Positions 39,401 through 49,711 of a DNA stretch of 64,000 nucleotides are shown here, in pieces. Numbering within the stretch: the stretch's first letter is position 1; each line of letters opens with the position of its first letter. The notes beneath the pieces are model-generated. The model searched no databases, was not told the DNA's origin, and saw nothing but the letters and a program-made list of their open reading frames with translations. The DNA comes from Massariosphaeria phaeospora. Its lineage: Eukaryota; Ascomycota; Dothideomycetes; Pleosporales. Made by a program: the position numbers and the translations under genes. The DNA lies in assembly GCA_011032825.1 (NCBI GenBank), contig JAADJZ010000027.1, positions 1 to 64,000 on the forward strand, given 5' to 3'.

Positions 39401-39582
39401 GCGCTGGCCGGGGCAACCGCGGTGGTCGGCGTCGCAATGCGGGCATGGGAAGGGTCGATGGGATTCGTTTCATTCGTTGGCTGCGCGTATGCGGACCGCG
39501 GGATGCTGCAGAAGAGCAAAGGTATCCATTTGCGGAGTGGTGCGCCAATCGTGGGCATTGCTTGGGCGCATAGCTTGGTCAA
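36490..39582 (-). CDS. SLP1: SUN-like domain membrane protein (Slp1 type)
   Basis: A single exon of 1,030 aa. An N-terminal hydrophobic segment ([16 protein letters not shown]) is a likely signal peptide. Following a Ser/Pro/acidic region with [12 protein letters not shown], the SUN-like domain lies near residues 275-440. It includes [74 protein letters not shown] and [28 protein letters not shown]. After a Ser/Thr-rich stretch there is a coiled coil (about 680-780) and one membrane helix ([14 protein letters not shown], near 785-800). A charged cytosolic or nuclear tail follows. Yeast Slp1 works in the ER with Emp65 to protect soluble proteins from degradation. The same domain also marks nuclear-envelope relatives, so the exact location is inferred. 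Confidence 0.9.
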   Translation of the reverse strand: [1030 protein letters not shown]

Positions 39583-40407
39583 GCCGCGTGCAAAGAAAAC
39601 TGGTCAGTGACATGCAACAACACCATGGGTAGCTTCGGGGATTTGAAGTCTGGAGGTTGTCGGGCGGTGAGAACTGTTCTGGTGGAGAACACGTCTTCTG
39701 ACGAAGTGATCGATTCACCGCTCCGCACGGCGCTTCCCTTGTTCCTAGCTCGGACGTTATCGCCAAGCATAAATATACCGCTCTGCGGAAATCAGCCAAA
39801 TGAACTCTAGGGTGAAACAAGCAAATGGTTCTAATAACTGAATATGCTAACTTTTCGGGTATCAGCGTGTCTTGTACAGTAATTTTACAAGGAGGCCTGG
39901 GAGCGAGCGACACTGCAAGCAGACCTCACAGATGCAATCGGCCCAGAATAAGAACCTAATCGTAAAGGGTGTGCTCTAGAACTGCGCCAGGAGCGCGGCA
40001 CACTGCACGATCAGAACAAAACGCATGCGTGCTGCCTTCGTCATCATAAAGAAATCATCATGCCCAGCCGTGTAAAACCGTGCTCAAATACAACAGATAA
40101 CCCACCCAAGCGAGTGAACAAGTATCCACGCCGCCCACAGCCCAACCAAACCGTGCCTCATAGAATCTACCTATCTCCGAGATCCTTCCTTAGCCTCGTC
40201 TAGTTCTTGGTCTTGTCATCCAAGAGAATGCCGTGCTGACAATGGTGCCGAACTCCATGTGCTTGATTACGCGAGCAGTGCCAAAAACGAGATTGCGCTA
40301 TGCTGTAGCATGTGGGTGAAGGGTATGTCTTGTGGAGTCGCAGAAATTAAAAGTAATGAAGGAGGGGCATCGAAACCGAAAAGTTATGCAGGTCAATGAA
40401 GACCACT
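39583..40407. other. Promoter of SLP1 and 3' flank of the Sat4-like kinase gene
   Basis: 825 bp. No supported gene; short open frames on both strands have no recognisable features. Confidence 0.5.
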
Positions 40408-41931
40408 CTAGAAGCCTTCGTCGCCTGCACGGCAGACTTTGATTTCTTTGACCCACTCGGAGAAGAGAACTTGATGAGCCGTGAGACGACGGGTAGGATT
40501 AGGGTCCAAGATGGAATAGATCACGTTCCGACATTGCCGCTTGTTGTCAGTTAGCCAATGATCTGAAGAAATGCGCAGAGAACGACTTACCCGTCGCAAC
40601 ACTTCTATGGGACGGTAGCCAGCCTCCTCTTTCCGGTCCTCCAGGTAGCGATCGAAGAACTCGTCCTCGGTCTTCTGAGCCACACGCCATAGATGTCGCC
40701 CGGTCCGCATGGCCATGTAGATGATACCACAGGCCCAAACGTCGACAGCACGAGGATCGAATTCACGATCGACATACTCTTCCGGTGCAATATAGGGGGC
40801 AGAGCCACAAAGGCCGGCAGTCATATGGGCCTCCTTCTCCCAAGCCATTCGAAAACACTCTCCGTTTCCGAAATCAGTGATTTTGATAGAGCCATGCTGC
40901 GTAAGTAGAAGATTCTCAGGCTTTAGATCACGATGCGCGACACCCATCTCGTGCAAGTATTCGACACCACGCATTAGCTGCTTGAAGAAGCAGTCAGCCT
41001 CGAGCACTTCGAGTTGGCCAGCGGAAAGCACAAGAGTGTACAAATCGCCACCGGAACAGTACTCCATGACTTCACAGTAGATGCCCTTGTCGTCCTGAAG
41101 CAGATCTAGGGTGTTGATAACGTTCGGGTGCTGCATCGAAGACGAAATGCAGAACTCAGCGGTCAGGCGCTTTTGATACTTTTTGGCCGATTCGCCCGGA
41201 CGCTGTTTGAACTCTTTCACGGCATACAGCTGCTCCCGCTTGGGGTCTTTCGCGTCCGTCTTATGGGCAACGCGGACAATGCCAAAAGCACCACGTCCGA
41301 CTACTTCCTGGCATTTACCATACTTTTGCGCCAGGGTTTGCGAAGTGTTCGTGGCGGCGCTCTTTTGCTCGGCCAGCTTTTCCTTCTCATTGCGCATGAC
41401 ATCGACCCAGTTGGCCATCAAGCTTAGAGGCTGTTCTTCGTTGTTCCCATCCTTCTTCTTACCCAGCATCAAGCTTTGGAACATGTCAGACAACTTCTCC
41501 TGACGCTTCGCAACCTTCAGGTGATGCTCGTGGGAACCGTCTTCGTTTGTCCAGTAGCGTTTGAACGGCGTTGCAGGGCCGTCTTTGCGGTTCACGGAGC
41601 CTTGTCGCGAAGGCGGCGGGCGAGCAGCGTTTGCGGCGCCGTTGGTAGCAGCAGCTTTGGTTTCCTCAATCTTCGATCTCACCAGTTCCCGGCTGTCGTC
41701 CCTGCGACCGAACATGCCGCTGATGCGCGACGTCATGGTCGGCTTCTTTGGCTTCAGTAGCGCATCGCCGTTCGCCTGGGCGCCATTCGCCACGGGATTG
41801 GTGGTCGGTGGAAGGGTAAAATTCGCGTCAGGTTGAGAGTGGAGGGACGAGGCCGTCGAAGCCGAGGGGACAGGAGAGCCGGCGGGTATGGCGGTGGAGG
41901 GTGGAGGAGTGCCGTTTGTCGAGGCCGCCAT
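40408..41931 (-). CDS. SAT4: Serine/threonine kinase, Sat4/Hal4 type
   Basis: The gene reads as one 507-codon frame but very likely contains a 51-nt in-frame intron (40590-40540, GTAAGT donor, CTAAC branch, AAG acceptor), leaving 490 aa. Removing it joins EVLRR to [18 protein letters not shown], as expected in this family. The N-terminal 200 residues are low-complexity. The kinase domain begins near residue 200: [10 protein letters not shown] (Gly loop), YAVKEF (Lys), [26 protein letters not shown] (catalytic loop), ITDFGNG (DFG), [11 protein letters not shown], and [12 protein letters not shown]. Sat4/Hal4 and Hal5 kinases stabilise plasma-membrane K+ and nutrient transporters and affect salt tolerance in yeast. 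The ATG at 41931 is the first in frame. Confidence 0.92.
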   Translation of the reverse strand: MAASTNGTPPPSTAIPAGSPVPSASTASSLHSQPDANFTLPPTTNPVANGAQANGDALLKPKKPTMTSRISGMFGRRDDSRELVRSKIEETKAAATNGAANAARPPPSRQGSVNRKDGPATPFKRYWTNEDGSHEHHLKVAKRQEKLSDMFQSLMLGKKKDGNNEEQPLSLMANWVDVMRNEKEKLAEQKSAATNTSQTLAQKYGKCQEVVGRGAFGIVRVAHKTDAKDPKREQLYAVKEFKQRPGESAKKYQKRLTAEFCISSSMQHPNVINTLDLLQDDKGIYCEVMEYCSGGDLYTLVLSAGQLEVLEADCFFKQLMRGVEYLHEMGVAHRDLKPENLLLTQHGSIKITDFGNGECFRMAWEKEAHMTAGLCGSAPYIAPEEYVDREFDPRAVDVWACGIIYMAMRTGRHLWRVAQKTEDEFFDRYLEDRKEEAGYRPIEVLRRVSRSLRISSDHWLTDNKRQCRNVIYSILDPNPTRRLTAHQVLFSEWVKEIKVCRAGDEGF

Positions 41932-42361
41932 GCTTGCTTCTGACGAACTGCTGGGTGGTGGAGACTGTGGGAGGTCGGGCTTTGGATGCGGACGAGTGTT
42001 CTGAACGAGCCTGCACGAGTCTCCAGGGCTGGGGCGCAGCCCAGATTATGTTATTGTAAAGCCCACAAAACGGCGTAGATTCTGCGGCGGTTGGTGGTAG
42101 AAATGAGGGTCGCGAGGGTGTGCTGCGTGTGGACCGAGGCGGAAGGAATCACGGTGAACAGTGCAGTCGCCGTGGGAGGCGACGGCGGTGACGGGGAGGG
42201 CGGTAGAAGGCGACAGCACCTCGCAGGCTCGACGGCGATGACAAACGGGGGGTGGTGAGGGAACGGCGTCGTCGGGGTGCGCAGGCTCTGTCCGCAGTGG
42301 CTCGGTGGCTGAGCGGCGGGTGGGTGGGTGATGGCACGGCGTTGACGCAGCAGCAGGAGGG

Positions 42362-42392
42362 CAGCGAGGACAGCGAGGACAGCGAGGACAGC
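42362..42392 (+). repeat. 9-bp tandem repeat
   Basis: About 3.4 copies of CAGCGAGGA in the upstream region of the kinase gene. Confidence 0.8.
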
Positions 42393-43878
42393 ACGGCTGG
42401 ACGGCTGCAGAGGACGGGGAGACTGCAGAGAGACTGTGAGGGGAGGGTGCGAGCAAGCACAGTTGGCGGGGCCACCTGGGCAGCGGCACGCGCAGCAGAC
42501 GAGAAATATCGCAGCTGGATTGCGGGGGAGATTTGGGCTTGCAGTGTGCACAGCCTACCTGGCTTGTATTTAATCGCGCACGGCTAGCTCCACGTGAAGC
42601 TGTCGTTGTAGACTCGAGCGTTCCAGAGGAGGTATCCCTGGGTCAGAGCAGAGACTCACCAAAGCCTCGCCGGCGCGACAGGCGGCCGCACCATAGCAGA
42701 GGCTGCAGCGGCGCCCGCCTTTGTTCCTGCCCGCCAGACCCCGGTGGCCACCTCCCCGGGCACGCGGCGAATCCTCTCCGGCGGCATTGCATGCATTACT
42801 CAGCATCAGCAGGCGGCTGGTCGGTGGCCCAGCGCTGGCGTCTATCATCTACCTGCTAGGAGCTATCCACGAGCGGAGACTGGAGCTAGCTCGACGTCAG
42901 GACAACCTCGGAAATCCACCACGCACTGCATCGCGATGGCACTGGCATGGCACTGGCATCGTCTCCGAGTCACGGCCAGGCACTGCCGTCGCCGTCATCT
43001 CCCGGCCTCGTCCACCCGTCCGCCTGCCTTGCTTTCTCTGCAAGCTGGCGTTCGACCCCATCCGTTGACGCCGGCATTGGTACAGGCGGTCCAGTCCAGA
43101 TCACCTCGACAGGCATCTCGTCAGACTACATATGACGGAGCACAGCATCTCCCAACCTAGCTGCTGTGTGACCCGTCTGCCGTTTGAAGCGAGAGTGCTA
43201 CTGCAGCCGTCGCGCGCAGGCCTCCCTCGACCTCCATCTCGTGCAGACCGCCTCTCCAGGCCCCGACTTGTCCCGCAACGACTTGCCGTCCAGTCACAAA
43301 ATACCTCAACTGCTGCTGCACCTATGTACGCGCCGATATCGTGCTGCAACACGGCTGCAAGCTCCATGCACGCCCGCTCTATCTACTCGATGCTCGCACT
43401 GACCTTGCCCGAGTTCCGCCTTTCTGGTCATGTCCGCTTGCTCGGGCTCGCAGTGCCATATGCGGCCAAGGTATCAGCATTTATCCTCACCACTGGCGCC
43501 TGCCCGCGCAGTCTTCCCCGGTCGCCGTACTCGCCAGTTCGCCCAGCGACCTGCTTTCCCAATCCACCGATCGGTCGTCCACTTGCCGTGTCGGAACAAA
43601 AGTAATTCATCTCTCTATCTCTATTGCAACACTCCTGATCATGCATGGTCAGGGCTGGACGCCTCAAACACTAATCTGAGCAGCCGTACCCTTTCCCACG
43701 ATACCAACTCTCTTCCTTCTCGGTACATATGTACTATGAAAGTATTTTCTGCTTGCCAATCATGCCTGTCTGGCTTTTCGCTTGCTCGTGGCTAGCAGCG
43801 GGCTGATCTAACCCGGCAAGCTCGCATACTATCCGAAGCAAGGCAGGCTATGCCACACGACAGCATGCACGGTAATAG

Positions 43879-44376
43879 TTATCCCAAATTACGGATGATC
43901 TTGCAAATCGTCTGTAACTCATCACTGATCCGCGAGCCCGTGGCCTTGTGCTTGGGATTCATTGGACACTGTTTCCAGGAACTGGGCACAGTACAGTAGA
44001 CTCCAAGGCGACTGACAGGCTGATGTCCACGAGTGGTCGCCTCGGGTACTTCCGACGGACCCCAATGGTGAGAGCGACAATCAAATATCGACGTGTCGCA
44101 CTCACTGCAAATGAACGTATTATCTGACGAGTCTCCGGTATCACTGTTTAGGCACTTCGCAGGAAATGCTACTACGGCCCGCAATTCCTCCTTGGATAGA
44201 GATATCATGCCCAAGGATCCGCATTCGGCAACAACCCACCATAGCTCGGGCTTGGATGAGTGGGTATGTCGCTCTGGAACGATCATCAATTCGCATACGA
44301 TCTCCCTGGCCATTTGACAGTCTTTTTCGAACAATGCTGCAGACTCACATGTCCATACGGGTGTCGGTCTGACCAT
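43879..44376 (-). CDS. Hypothetical small Cys-containing protein
   Basis: 165 codons open on the minus strand. The amino-acid usage is more protein-like than neighbouring frames, with ELWWVVAECGSLGMISL, a CSEC pair followed by FDCRSHHWGP, and two more Cys (VYCTVP, KQCPM). I do not recognise the family. It has no signal peptide or membrane helix. An upstream exon is possible. It may equally be a chance frame or a remnant of an accessory gene. Confidence 0.3.
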   Translation of the reverse strand: MVRPTPVWTCESAALFEKDCQMAREIVCELMIVPERHTHSSKPELWWVVAECGSLGMISLSKEELRAVVAFPAKCLNSDTGDSSDNTFICSECDTSIFDCRSHHWGPSEVPEATTRGHQPVSRLGVYCTVPSSWKQCPMNPKHKATGSRISDELQTICKIIRNLG

Positions 44377-45822
44377 GCGTGCCGCATATCGCTAGACCAT
44401 CCCGCTTTATGGTCAATGTCAGGATTCTGGTATTCGCCGTGGAATCATTCCAACAATGTGGTCGGATTTCATGGTCGCGTGCATTCCCACATCGTACCAC
44501 CTACAGCAGCTACTTCTACTTCGATGATAGCATCTCGACTACTTCATATCAGGCGATCCAGGCTATCAATGTAACCTCGAAGATCGCGCACACTATCGAG
44601 GCCCGTCACCCAGCCTTTTCTGCGACTCTCTTACGATAATGCCGCACCGAGGACATACATATGACGCTAGCGTTACTGAATAATAAGCGATCTCTTACCG
44701 AGCTAAGCCTAATGGAAATACTATTAGTTGCAGGAACACCTCGGCGATTTCGCACAAAGCAAGCACTTGTCGGGATTAAACTCGCTAGCCTTCCCAAGTG
44801 AAAGCAGAAGAGTCTGAATATCCTTCACCAATCTACGTCCATGTCATCTTAGTCATCCTCGGGGAGTGTCGAGCCGTCTGCCTCGCCACCAACTACTAGC
44901 TGGCATGGTGATTCTTCGGCAGAAATCGGAGGTCGTATCTAAGATCGTCGTCCTATTAAGCTTTTTTCTCTCCTGCCGAAACTCTACGTTCCGTGCCGAG
45001 GCGCGCTCCGAGCTTGACGCTTGACGGTTTGTTCATTTCCCAATAAGGTCATGGTGCCCAGCTCCAAGTCCATACGGTGACCGGGGCAGGACGTTCAGCT
45101 GTGTAGGTACCTGGTAGTACTGTTGAGAAGCGGAGAGATGTTAAGAGCATTCTAAGCGTGGTTACAAAATTGACACTAACGTAAATATATCTATTGCAGG
45201 GACAACCAGGTATGGGTAGCTTTTGAAAAAAGTATTTAGCAACAAGTAGATTCAGAGACCCATCCCTAGACTTTTCGTCATGAGTCTGAGACTTGGCCAC
45301 AGTTGATAGTGGCGTTCAAGGAAGCTGTAACGGATTAAGCCGGTAGCCCATTTGTTCTATATCTTCTACAGGCTACTTAACACTGCAGGACCTGATATTA
45401 CCAGGCTGCGGATTCACAGCTCGACAAGGATCCCACCAAATTAAACGTATGTGTAATAGTCAAGGCCCAGAAGGAAGAACAAAGAAGAACATAACGACAC
45501 ATTATTGTGCCTTTCACTAACACCTAGTTCTAATAAGATCGTCCATACTTCCAGCTTCAGTGAATGCAGCCTCACGCTCGTCGACGATCAGGCTTATCGG
45601 CTAAGGCTTAACGAGGTTGATGGCTCATGGGTACCACTGCTTGCCCAGATTCCCTGTGTTGTATCTCGCCTCTCCACCTGATATGCTTCTCCAGTCATCG
45701 ATACAATATGCTGCCAGGGGCCGGCGACCAAGAAACCACGTCCAATGTGCCTTTTGCTGCCCCAATCGCCACGGAGCAGCATGGAAGCAGGGAACAATGG
45801 CGTGTCCGCAGGCGAGCACCGT

Positions 45823-46396
45823 TCATGGCGGCAGAACAGCGGTGATGAAAGCCTCGAGCCCCCGTTCAAACATCTCGTTCGCAACGCCAATGCCAGCAGG
45901 GTGCTCGACAGGGGCCAGCGGGTTCTTGACCACATACTCGACGTAGAGGTTTGCCCAGATCTGGTGCAGGTAGGGCCGCAGGTTGTTCTGCTTGGTGTCG
46001 GTGAGCATGACGAACTTCATGCGCGTCGGCGTCTCGTAGTAGTGGAGCTTGTATTCGGCGGTGCGGTAGGACAGGAAGGTGTCGTCTTCGCCGCCGAGCT
46101 TCTGCACCATGTTGCGCAGCGAGAAGACCAGGCCGAAGATCAGCTTCTCGTCGTCGGACTGCGACATGGGCCGGCGGACGGGCGGCGCGTCGCCATTGCT
46201 GGTGGTGCTGGAGCCCGATTGCGGGCGCGCGTTCTTGCTGCTGGCAGCCTGCGAGGGCGGGGTCCAGCGCCGGCTGTAGATGCACTCGGCTGGGAAGCAC
46301 GCGGCGGTCAGCGGGCGCAACGGGGGGGCAGAGGGGGGAGGGGGCGGCGGGCGGCTCACTATGGCGGTCGAACATGTAGAAGGCGTAGAGCACCAT
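45823..46396 (-). CDS. BET5: TRAPP complex subunit Bet5 (TRAPPC1)
   Basis: Two exons, 46396-46360 and 46289-45823, give 167 aa, close to yeast Bet5 (159). The 70-nt intron has GTGAGC/CAG ends and joins MVLYAFYMFDRH to ECIYSRRW. This matches the longin-like start of the family (xVYSLYIFDRHCxCIYxxxW). Later blocks are KLIFGLVFSLRNMVQKLGG, FLSYRTAEYKLHYYETPTRMKFVMLTD, and LHQIWANLYVEYVVKNPL. Bet5 is a core subunit of TRAPP, the Ypt1/Rab1 exchange factor that tethers ER-derived vesicles at the Golgi. It is transcribed divergently from the CaMKK-like gene with 284 bp between the start codons. The longer frame starting at 46542 is not used, since only the spliced form gives the conserved N-terminus. 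Confidence 0.93.
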
Positions 46397-46680
46397 GGCG
46401 GCGGCGGCAGCTGGGCGGCGGGCGGCGTGTGCCTGTGAAGCCTCAACGACGACGGCAGCAACGCGGGAAAGCGGCAGCGGATCGGCGAGCGTTTGGCCCG
46501 CGTTTGGACCCTGGCTGAGGCATCTCTCCAGATGCCCCTCACGCTCTCCGCCCTACATACTTCTCTAGGCTTCCTTTGCTCGCGCTACAATTGCCCCGTC
46601 GCGTCCCCACTGCGTGTCCACTGGCTAGGCCGTCTTACTTGGTGCAGCCCTTCCATTCTTATCGCTGCCTCTCCCTCATA
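46397..46680. promoter_or_regulatory. Shared divergent promoter of BET5 and the CaMKK-like kinase
   Basis: 284 bp between two start codons facing away from each other. I did not identify a specific factor site. Confidence 0.55.
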
Positions 46681-49411
46681 ATGCCGCCGCCCTCGCTGGC
46701 CAAGCAGCCGTCCGCCTCCGACATCCCCAGGATACATTCTTCAGAGCACATCACCTTGGATGTTCCGAGCGGCGCCGAGGGGGGACGTCCGCTGCCCGTC
46801 AAGTTCATGTGAGTTCTGCCCACGGCGGTCCATTTGCGGAGGCACCCCCCGCTAACACGCGTGCCCCCAGGTCTGCCCCCGCATATCAGAGCCCCCTTCG
46901 ACACCACAAGCGAGCACCCTCGTCAACGAGGCGAGTCAAGGTGCGCTCGCCTGCATCTGCCCTCTTCTCTGGCGGCGGCTGACCACGATGCGCAGGAAAC
47001 GCTCAATGCGCGCTCCGAGTACAGCAACAGCGAAGATGACGGGACCGCCCAGCACCGCATCAACCAGTACCTCATAAAGCAGGAAATAGGCCGCGGCTCC
47101 TTTGGCGCAGTCCACCTGGCCGTGGACCAGTATGGCCAAGAATATGTGAGGAACCAACCCACCAGGCCTGCACAGGGCGGCGCGGATGAGCGTATGCATT
47201 CAACCATGATGCGGGTGGCCTATTAGGACGGTGGCGTGGGCACTTGCTGACATGTTCACATCCAGGCTGTAAAGGAATTCTCCAAGTCCCGTCTGCGGAA
47301 GCGGGCACAGTCCAATCTCCTTCGTCGACCGAGCGCGAGACGGCGGCGGCAGGGCGCCCTTGCGGCCGGCCTTGGGTTCAATTCTCCGCTGCATCGTCAC
47401 TCCTCGTCCGAGGAGAACAACTCGCTCGACCTGATCAAAGAGGAAATCGCCATTATGAAGAAACTCAATCACCCGAACTTGGTGTCCTTGATCGAAGTGC
47501 TTGATGACCCCGAGGAAGACTCGCTATACATGGTCATGGAATACTGCAAGAAGGGCGTCGTCATGCAGGTAGGTCTCGAAGAGCGAGCAGACCCGTACGA
47601 CGAGGAACAATGCCGGTGTTGGTTCCGCGACATGATATTGGGCCTTGAGTACCGTACGTCTCATGGCACCAGCTCTGATTCGAGCATTGTTAATATGTGC
47701 ACTAGTCCATGCGCAAGGAATTATTCATCGAGATATCAAACCAGATAACTGTCTTGTTACTGAAGACGATGTGCTAAAGATCGTCGATTTCGGCGTATCA
47801 GAGATGTTCGACAAACAAGGCGAGATGAAGACTGCCAAATCTGCAGGATCACCAGCCTTCATGCCGCCCGAGTTGTGTGTACCTAAACATGGGCACGTGT
47901 CTGGAAAGGCGGCGGATATCTGGTCCATGGGTGTCACTCTCTACTGTCTCATGTTTGGGCGGATACCGTTCGAGCAGCACGGCATGATCGAACTGTTCCA
48001 ATCAATACGAGCGGACGAAGTGCACTTCGATCGTGTGTTTGATCCACTCTTGAAAGACCTGCTCTTGGGACTTCTCGACAAGGACCCTGAGAAAAGAATT
48101 ACAATGGAGGGGATTCGGGTACGTTAAGATCAAGTAGCTAGTTTGGAGGATGCTGACCTTTTAGGAACACCCATGGGTTACGCGAAATGGGACGGATCCA
48201 CTGTTATCGACTTCGGAAAATGTCGCTGTGATTGTCGAGCCTCCCACGGATGAAGAAGTCAATGCCGCCATCACCGGTAACATGGGTCATTTAGTTACTG
48301 TGGTGAGTGGCCGTCTTTCCCTGTTCTTCCGTAGCCATTGGTTCCTCTGGCTTCGTAGACCAAAACCAACTCTCCCCGTCAATGCTAAGTATAGCAGGTC
48401 CGAGCAGTAAAACGCTTTAAACAGCTTCTATTTAGCAAACGACCTGAACTCATGGAGGGGATCCTAGGCAGTGCTTCGCGGATGGTGCAACCGCCCCTTT
48501 CAATCAGACCATCTGGCCTTAGAAAATCCAGATCGCAGGATACAGATGATCGCCGGAAAGTCGAGGGTGCTTTAACCGCCGAAGGCATCCATCGAGATAT
48601 CAAGATCGATGGAAAAATTCACCGTGTAACAGAGAACGTCAACGAACCGGCCTACACGAAACCGGATTCCCGACCCGCCGTTGAGGGCTTAACGTCCGCC
48701 AACAAAGGACCTATGACTACCCGTCCTAACCCTCCACAACTTGTCGGCCCCACAGACGGAAAGGTTGTTCATGAAAGTGGATCCAATCGCCCTCCAATCG
48801 TACAACCTGTCGTCACGAGCCAAACCTCCATCTCTTCCACTCCTACAACCCCCACAATCGGCAAAGGTCATGCACACAACCCTCTTGATGACACGCTCTT
48901 CCTACATATTGGATACGGCGAGGAATATATCAGCCAAGCCAAGGATGACAGTGTCTGCGTCTCCGAATCCCCCTCAAACATCGACATGAACGTCTACGAA
49001 ACCGCCTATCAAGAAGAAATCCAAAAAATCTTAGAACATAAGCAAGAGCAAGATCGCCGGCCCACGCTGTACCTGACCCGGCGCGTCGAGAATAGTACAT
49101 CAATCCGCGCCACGGACGTCGTGTTTGACCATGGTAAGAACGTTGGCAGTGAGCTGAAAGGCGGGCTTAAGTCGCTCGTTGAGCGGGCAAAGCTAGACAT
49201 TGAAGCGAGGGGTGAGCAACAGAAGCTGACGGAAGGCAAGGAAGGCAGGTTGAGTCGTGGATTGAGGAACGTGAGAGAGTATAAGAAACTGGTGGAAGAG
49301 GCGAGAGAGCAAATCAGGGAGGAAGATCGCTCAAGGAGTACTACGCCCGTGCCTAGGACTCTGAGTAGGAGCACTACGCCGGTGACGGTGGACAAGGAAA
49401 GCGAGACTTGA
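46681..49411 (+). CDS. Ser/Thr kinase of the CaMKK/Ssp1-like group
   Basis: Seven exons (46681-46808, 46871-46940, 46996-47145, 47266-47653, 47706-48118, 48165-48302, 48398-49411) give 766 aa, and all joins keep frame. The kinase domain starts near residue 85: INQYLIKQEIGRGSFGAVHLA, EYAVKEFSKSRLRKR, then a basic insert of about 45 residues (RRPSARRRRQG...) typical of CaMKK. IKEEIAIMKKLNHPNLVSLIEV, YMVMEYCKKG, LHAQGIIHRDIKPDNCLV, VDFGVSEMF, GSPAFMPPEL and EHPWVTRNGTDPL follow. After the kinase domain VIVEPPTDEEVNAAI and FKQLLFSKRPELME resemble the autoinhibitory/calmodulin-binding region. The tail is long and Ser/Thr-rich. Such kinases phosphorylate activation loops of CaM kinases and AMPK/Snf1. 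Calmodulin dependence is inferred. The gene lies divergent to BET5. Confidence 0.92.
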
Positions 49412-49711
49412 GAAGTGGTGACCGATGTCGCAGGACGGTGGTGGCGGCGGCGTTGTGGGATGATTGCTTCGGGTTGGCACCTTGGGATTACGGGCAAGGA
49501 AAGGAGCACATTGCGGACACTATTACTTTGGATTAGACTGTAGCGAATACGACTCATGTGGTGCGTGTTAACAAAAAAGACTTTATATTGGCGACTATTC
49601 TCCTTTCCCATTCACGTTGGGGGTATATCATGTTTCCACTCTAAGAAACGCCGACACCTCAGACCGAGATATTTGTCTACCGATTCACTCAGATAGATAG
49701 GGATGGGAAGA
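49412..49711. other. Convergent 3' region of the CaMKK-like gene and LTV1
   Basis: 300 bp between two stop codons, with terminators expected on both strands. No distinct signal is recognised. Confidence 0.5.

Larger units (their letters stand above)
41932..45822. other. Gene-poor 3.9 kb between the Sat4-like kinase and BET5
   Basis: The first 1.6 kb is GC-rich with overlapping chance frames on both strands and probably holds a long 5' leader and promoter of the kinase. Only the weak candidate at 43879-44376 stands out. The stretch 44,400-45,800 has ordinary composition without recognisable genes. Confidence 0.5.

Noticed and set aside
42046..43800. Numerous 60-166 codon frames on both strands
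   Set aside because: All overlap each other in GC-rich DNA, with Pro/Ser/Arg-biased products and no domain.
45745..46518. 257-codon plus-strand frame
   Set aside because: Antisense shadow of BET5 with an Arg/Gly-rich sequence caused by GC content.
45823..46542. Unspliced 239-aa form of the BET5 gene
   Set aside because: It lacks the family start; the spliced form from 46396 gives the conserved longin-like N-terminus and normal length.
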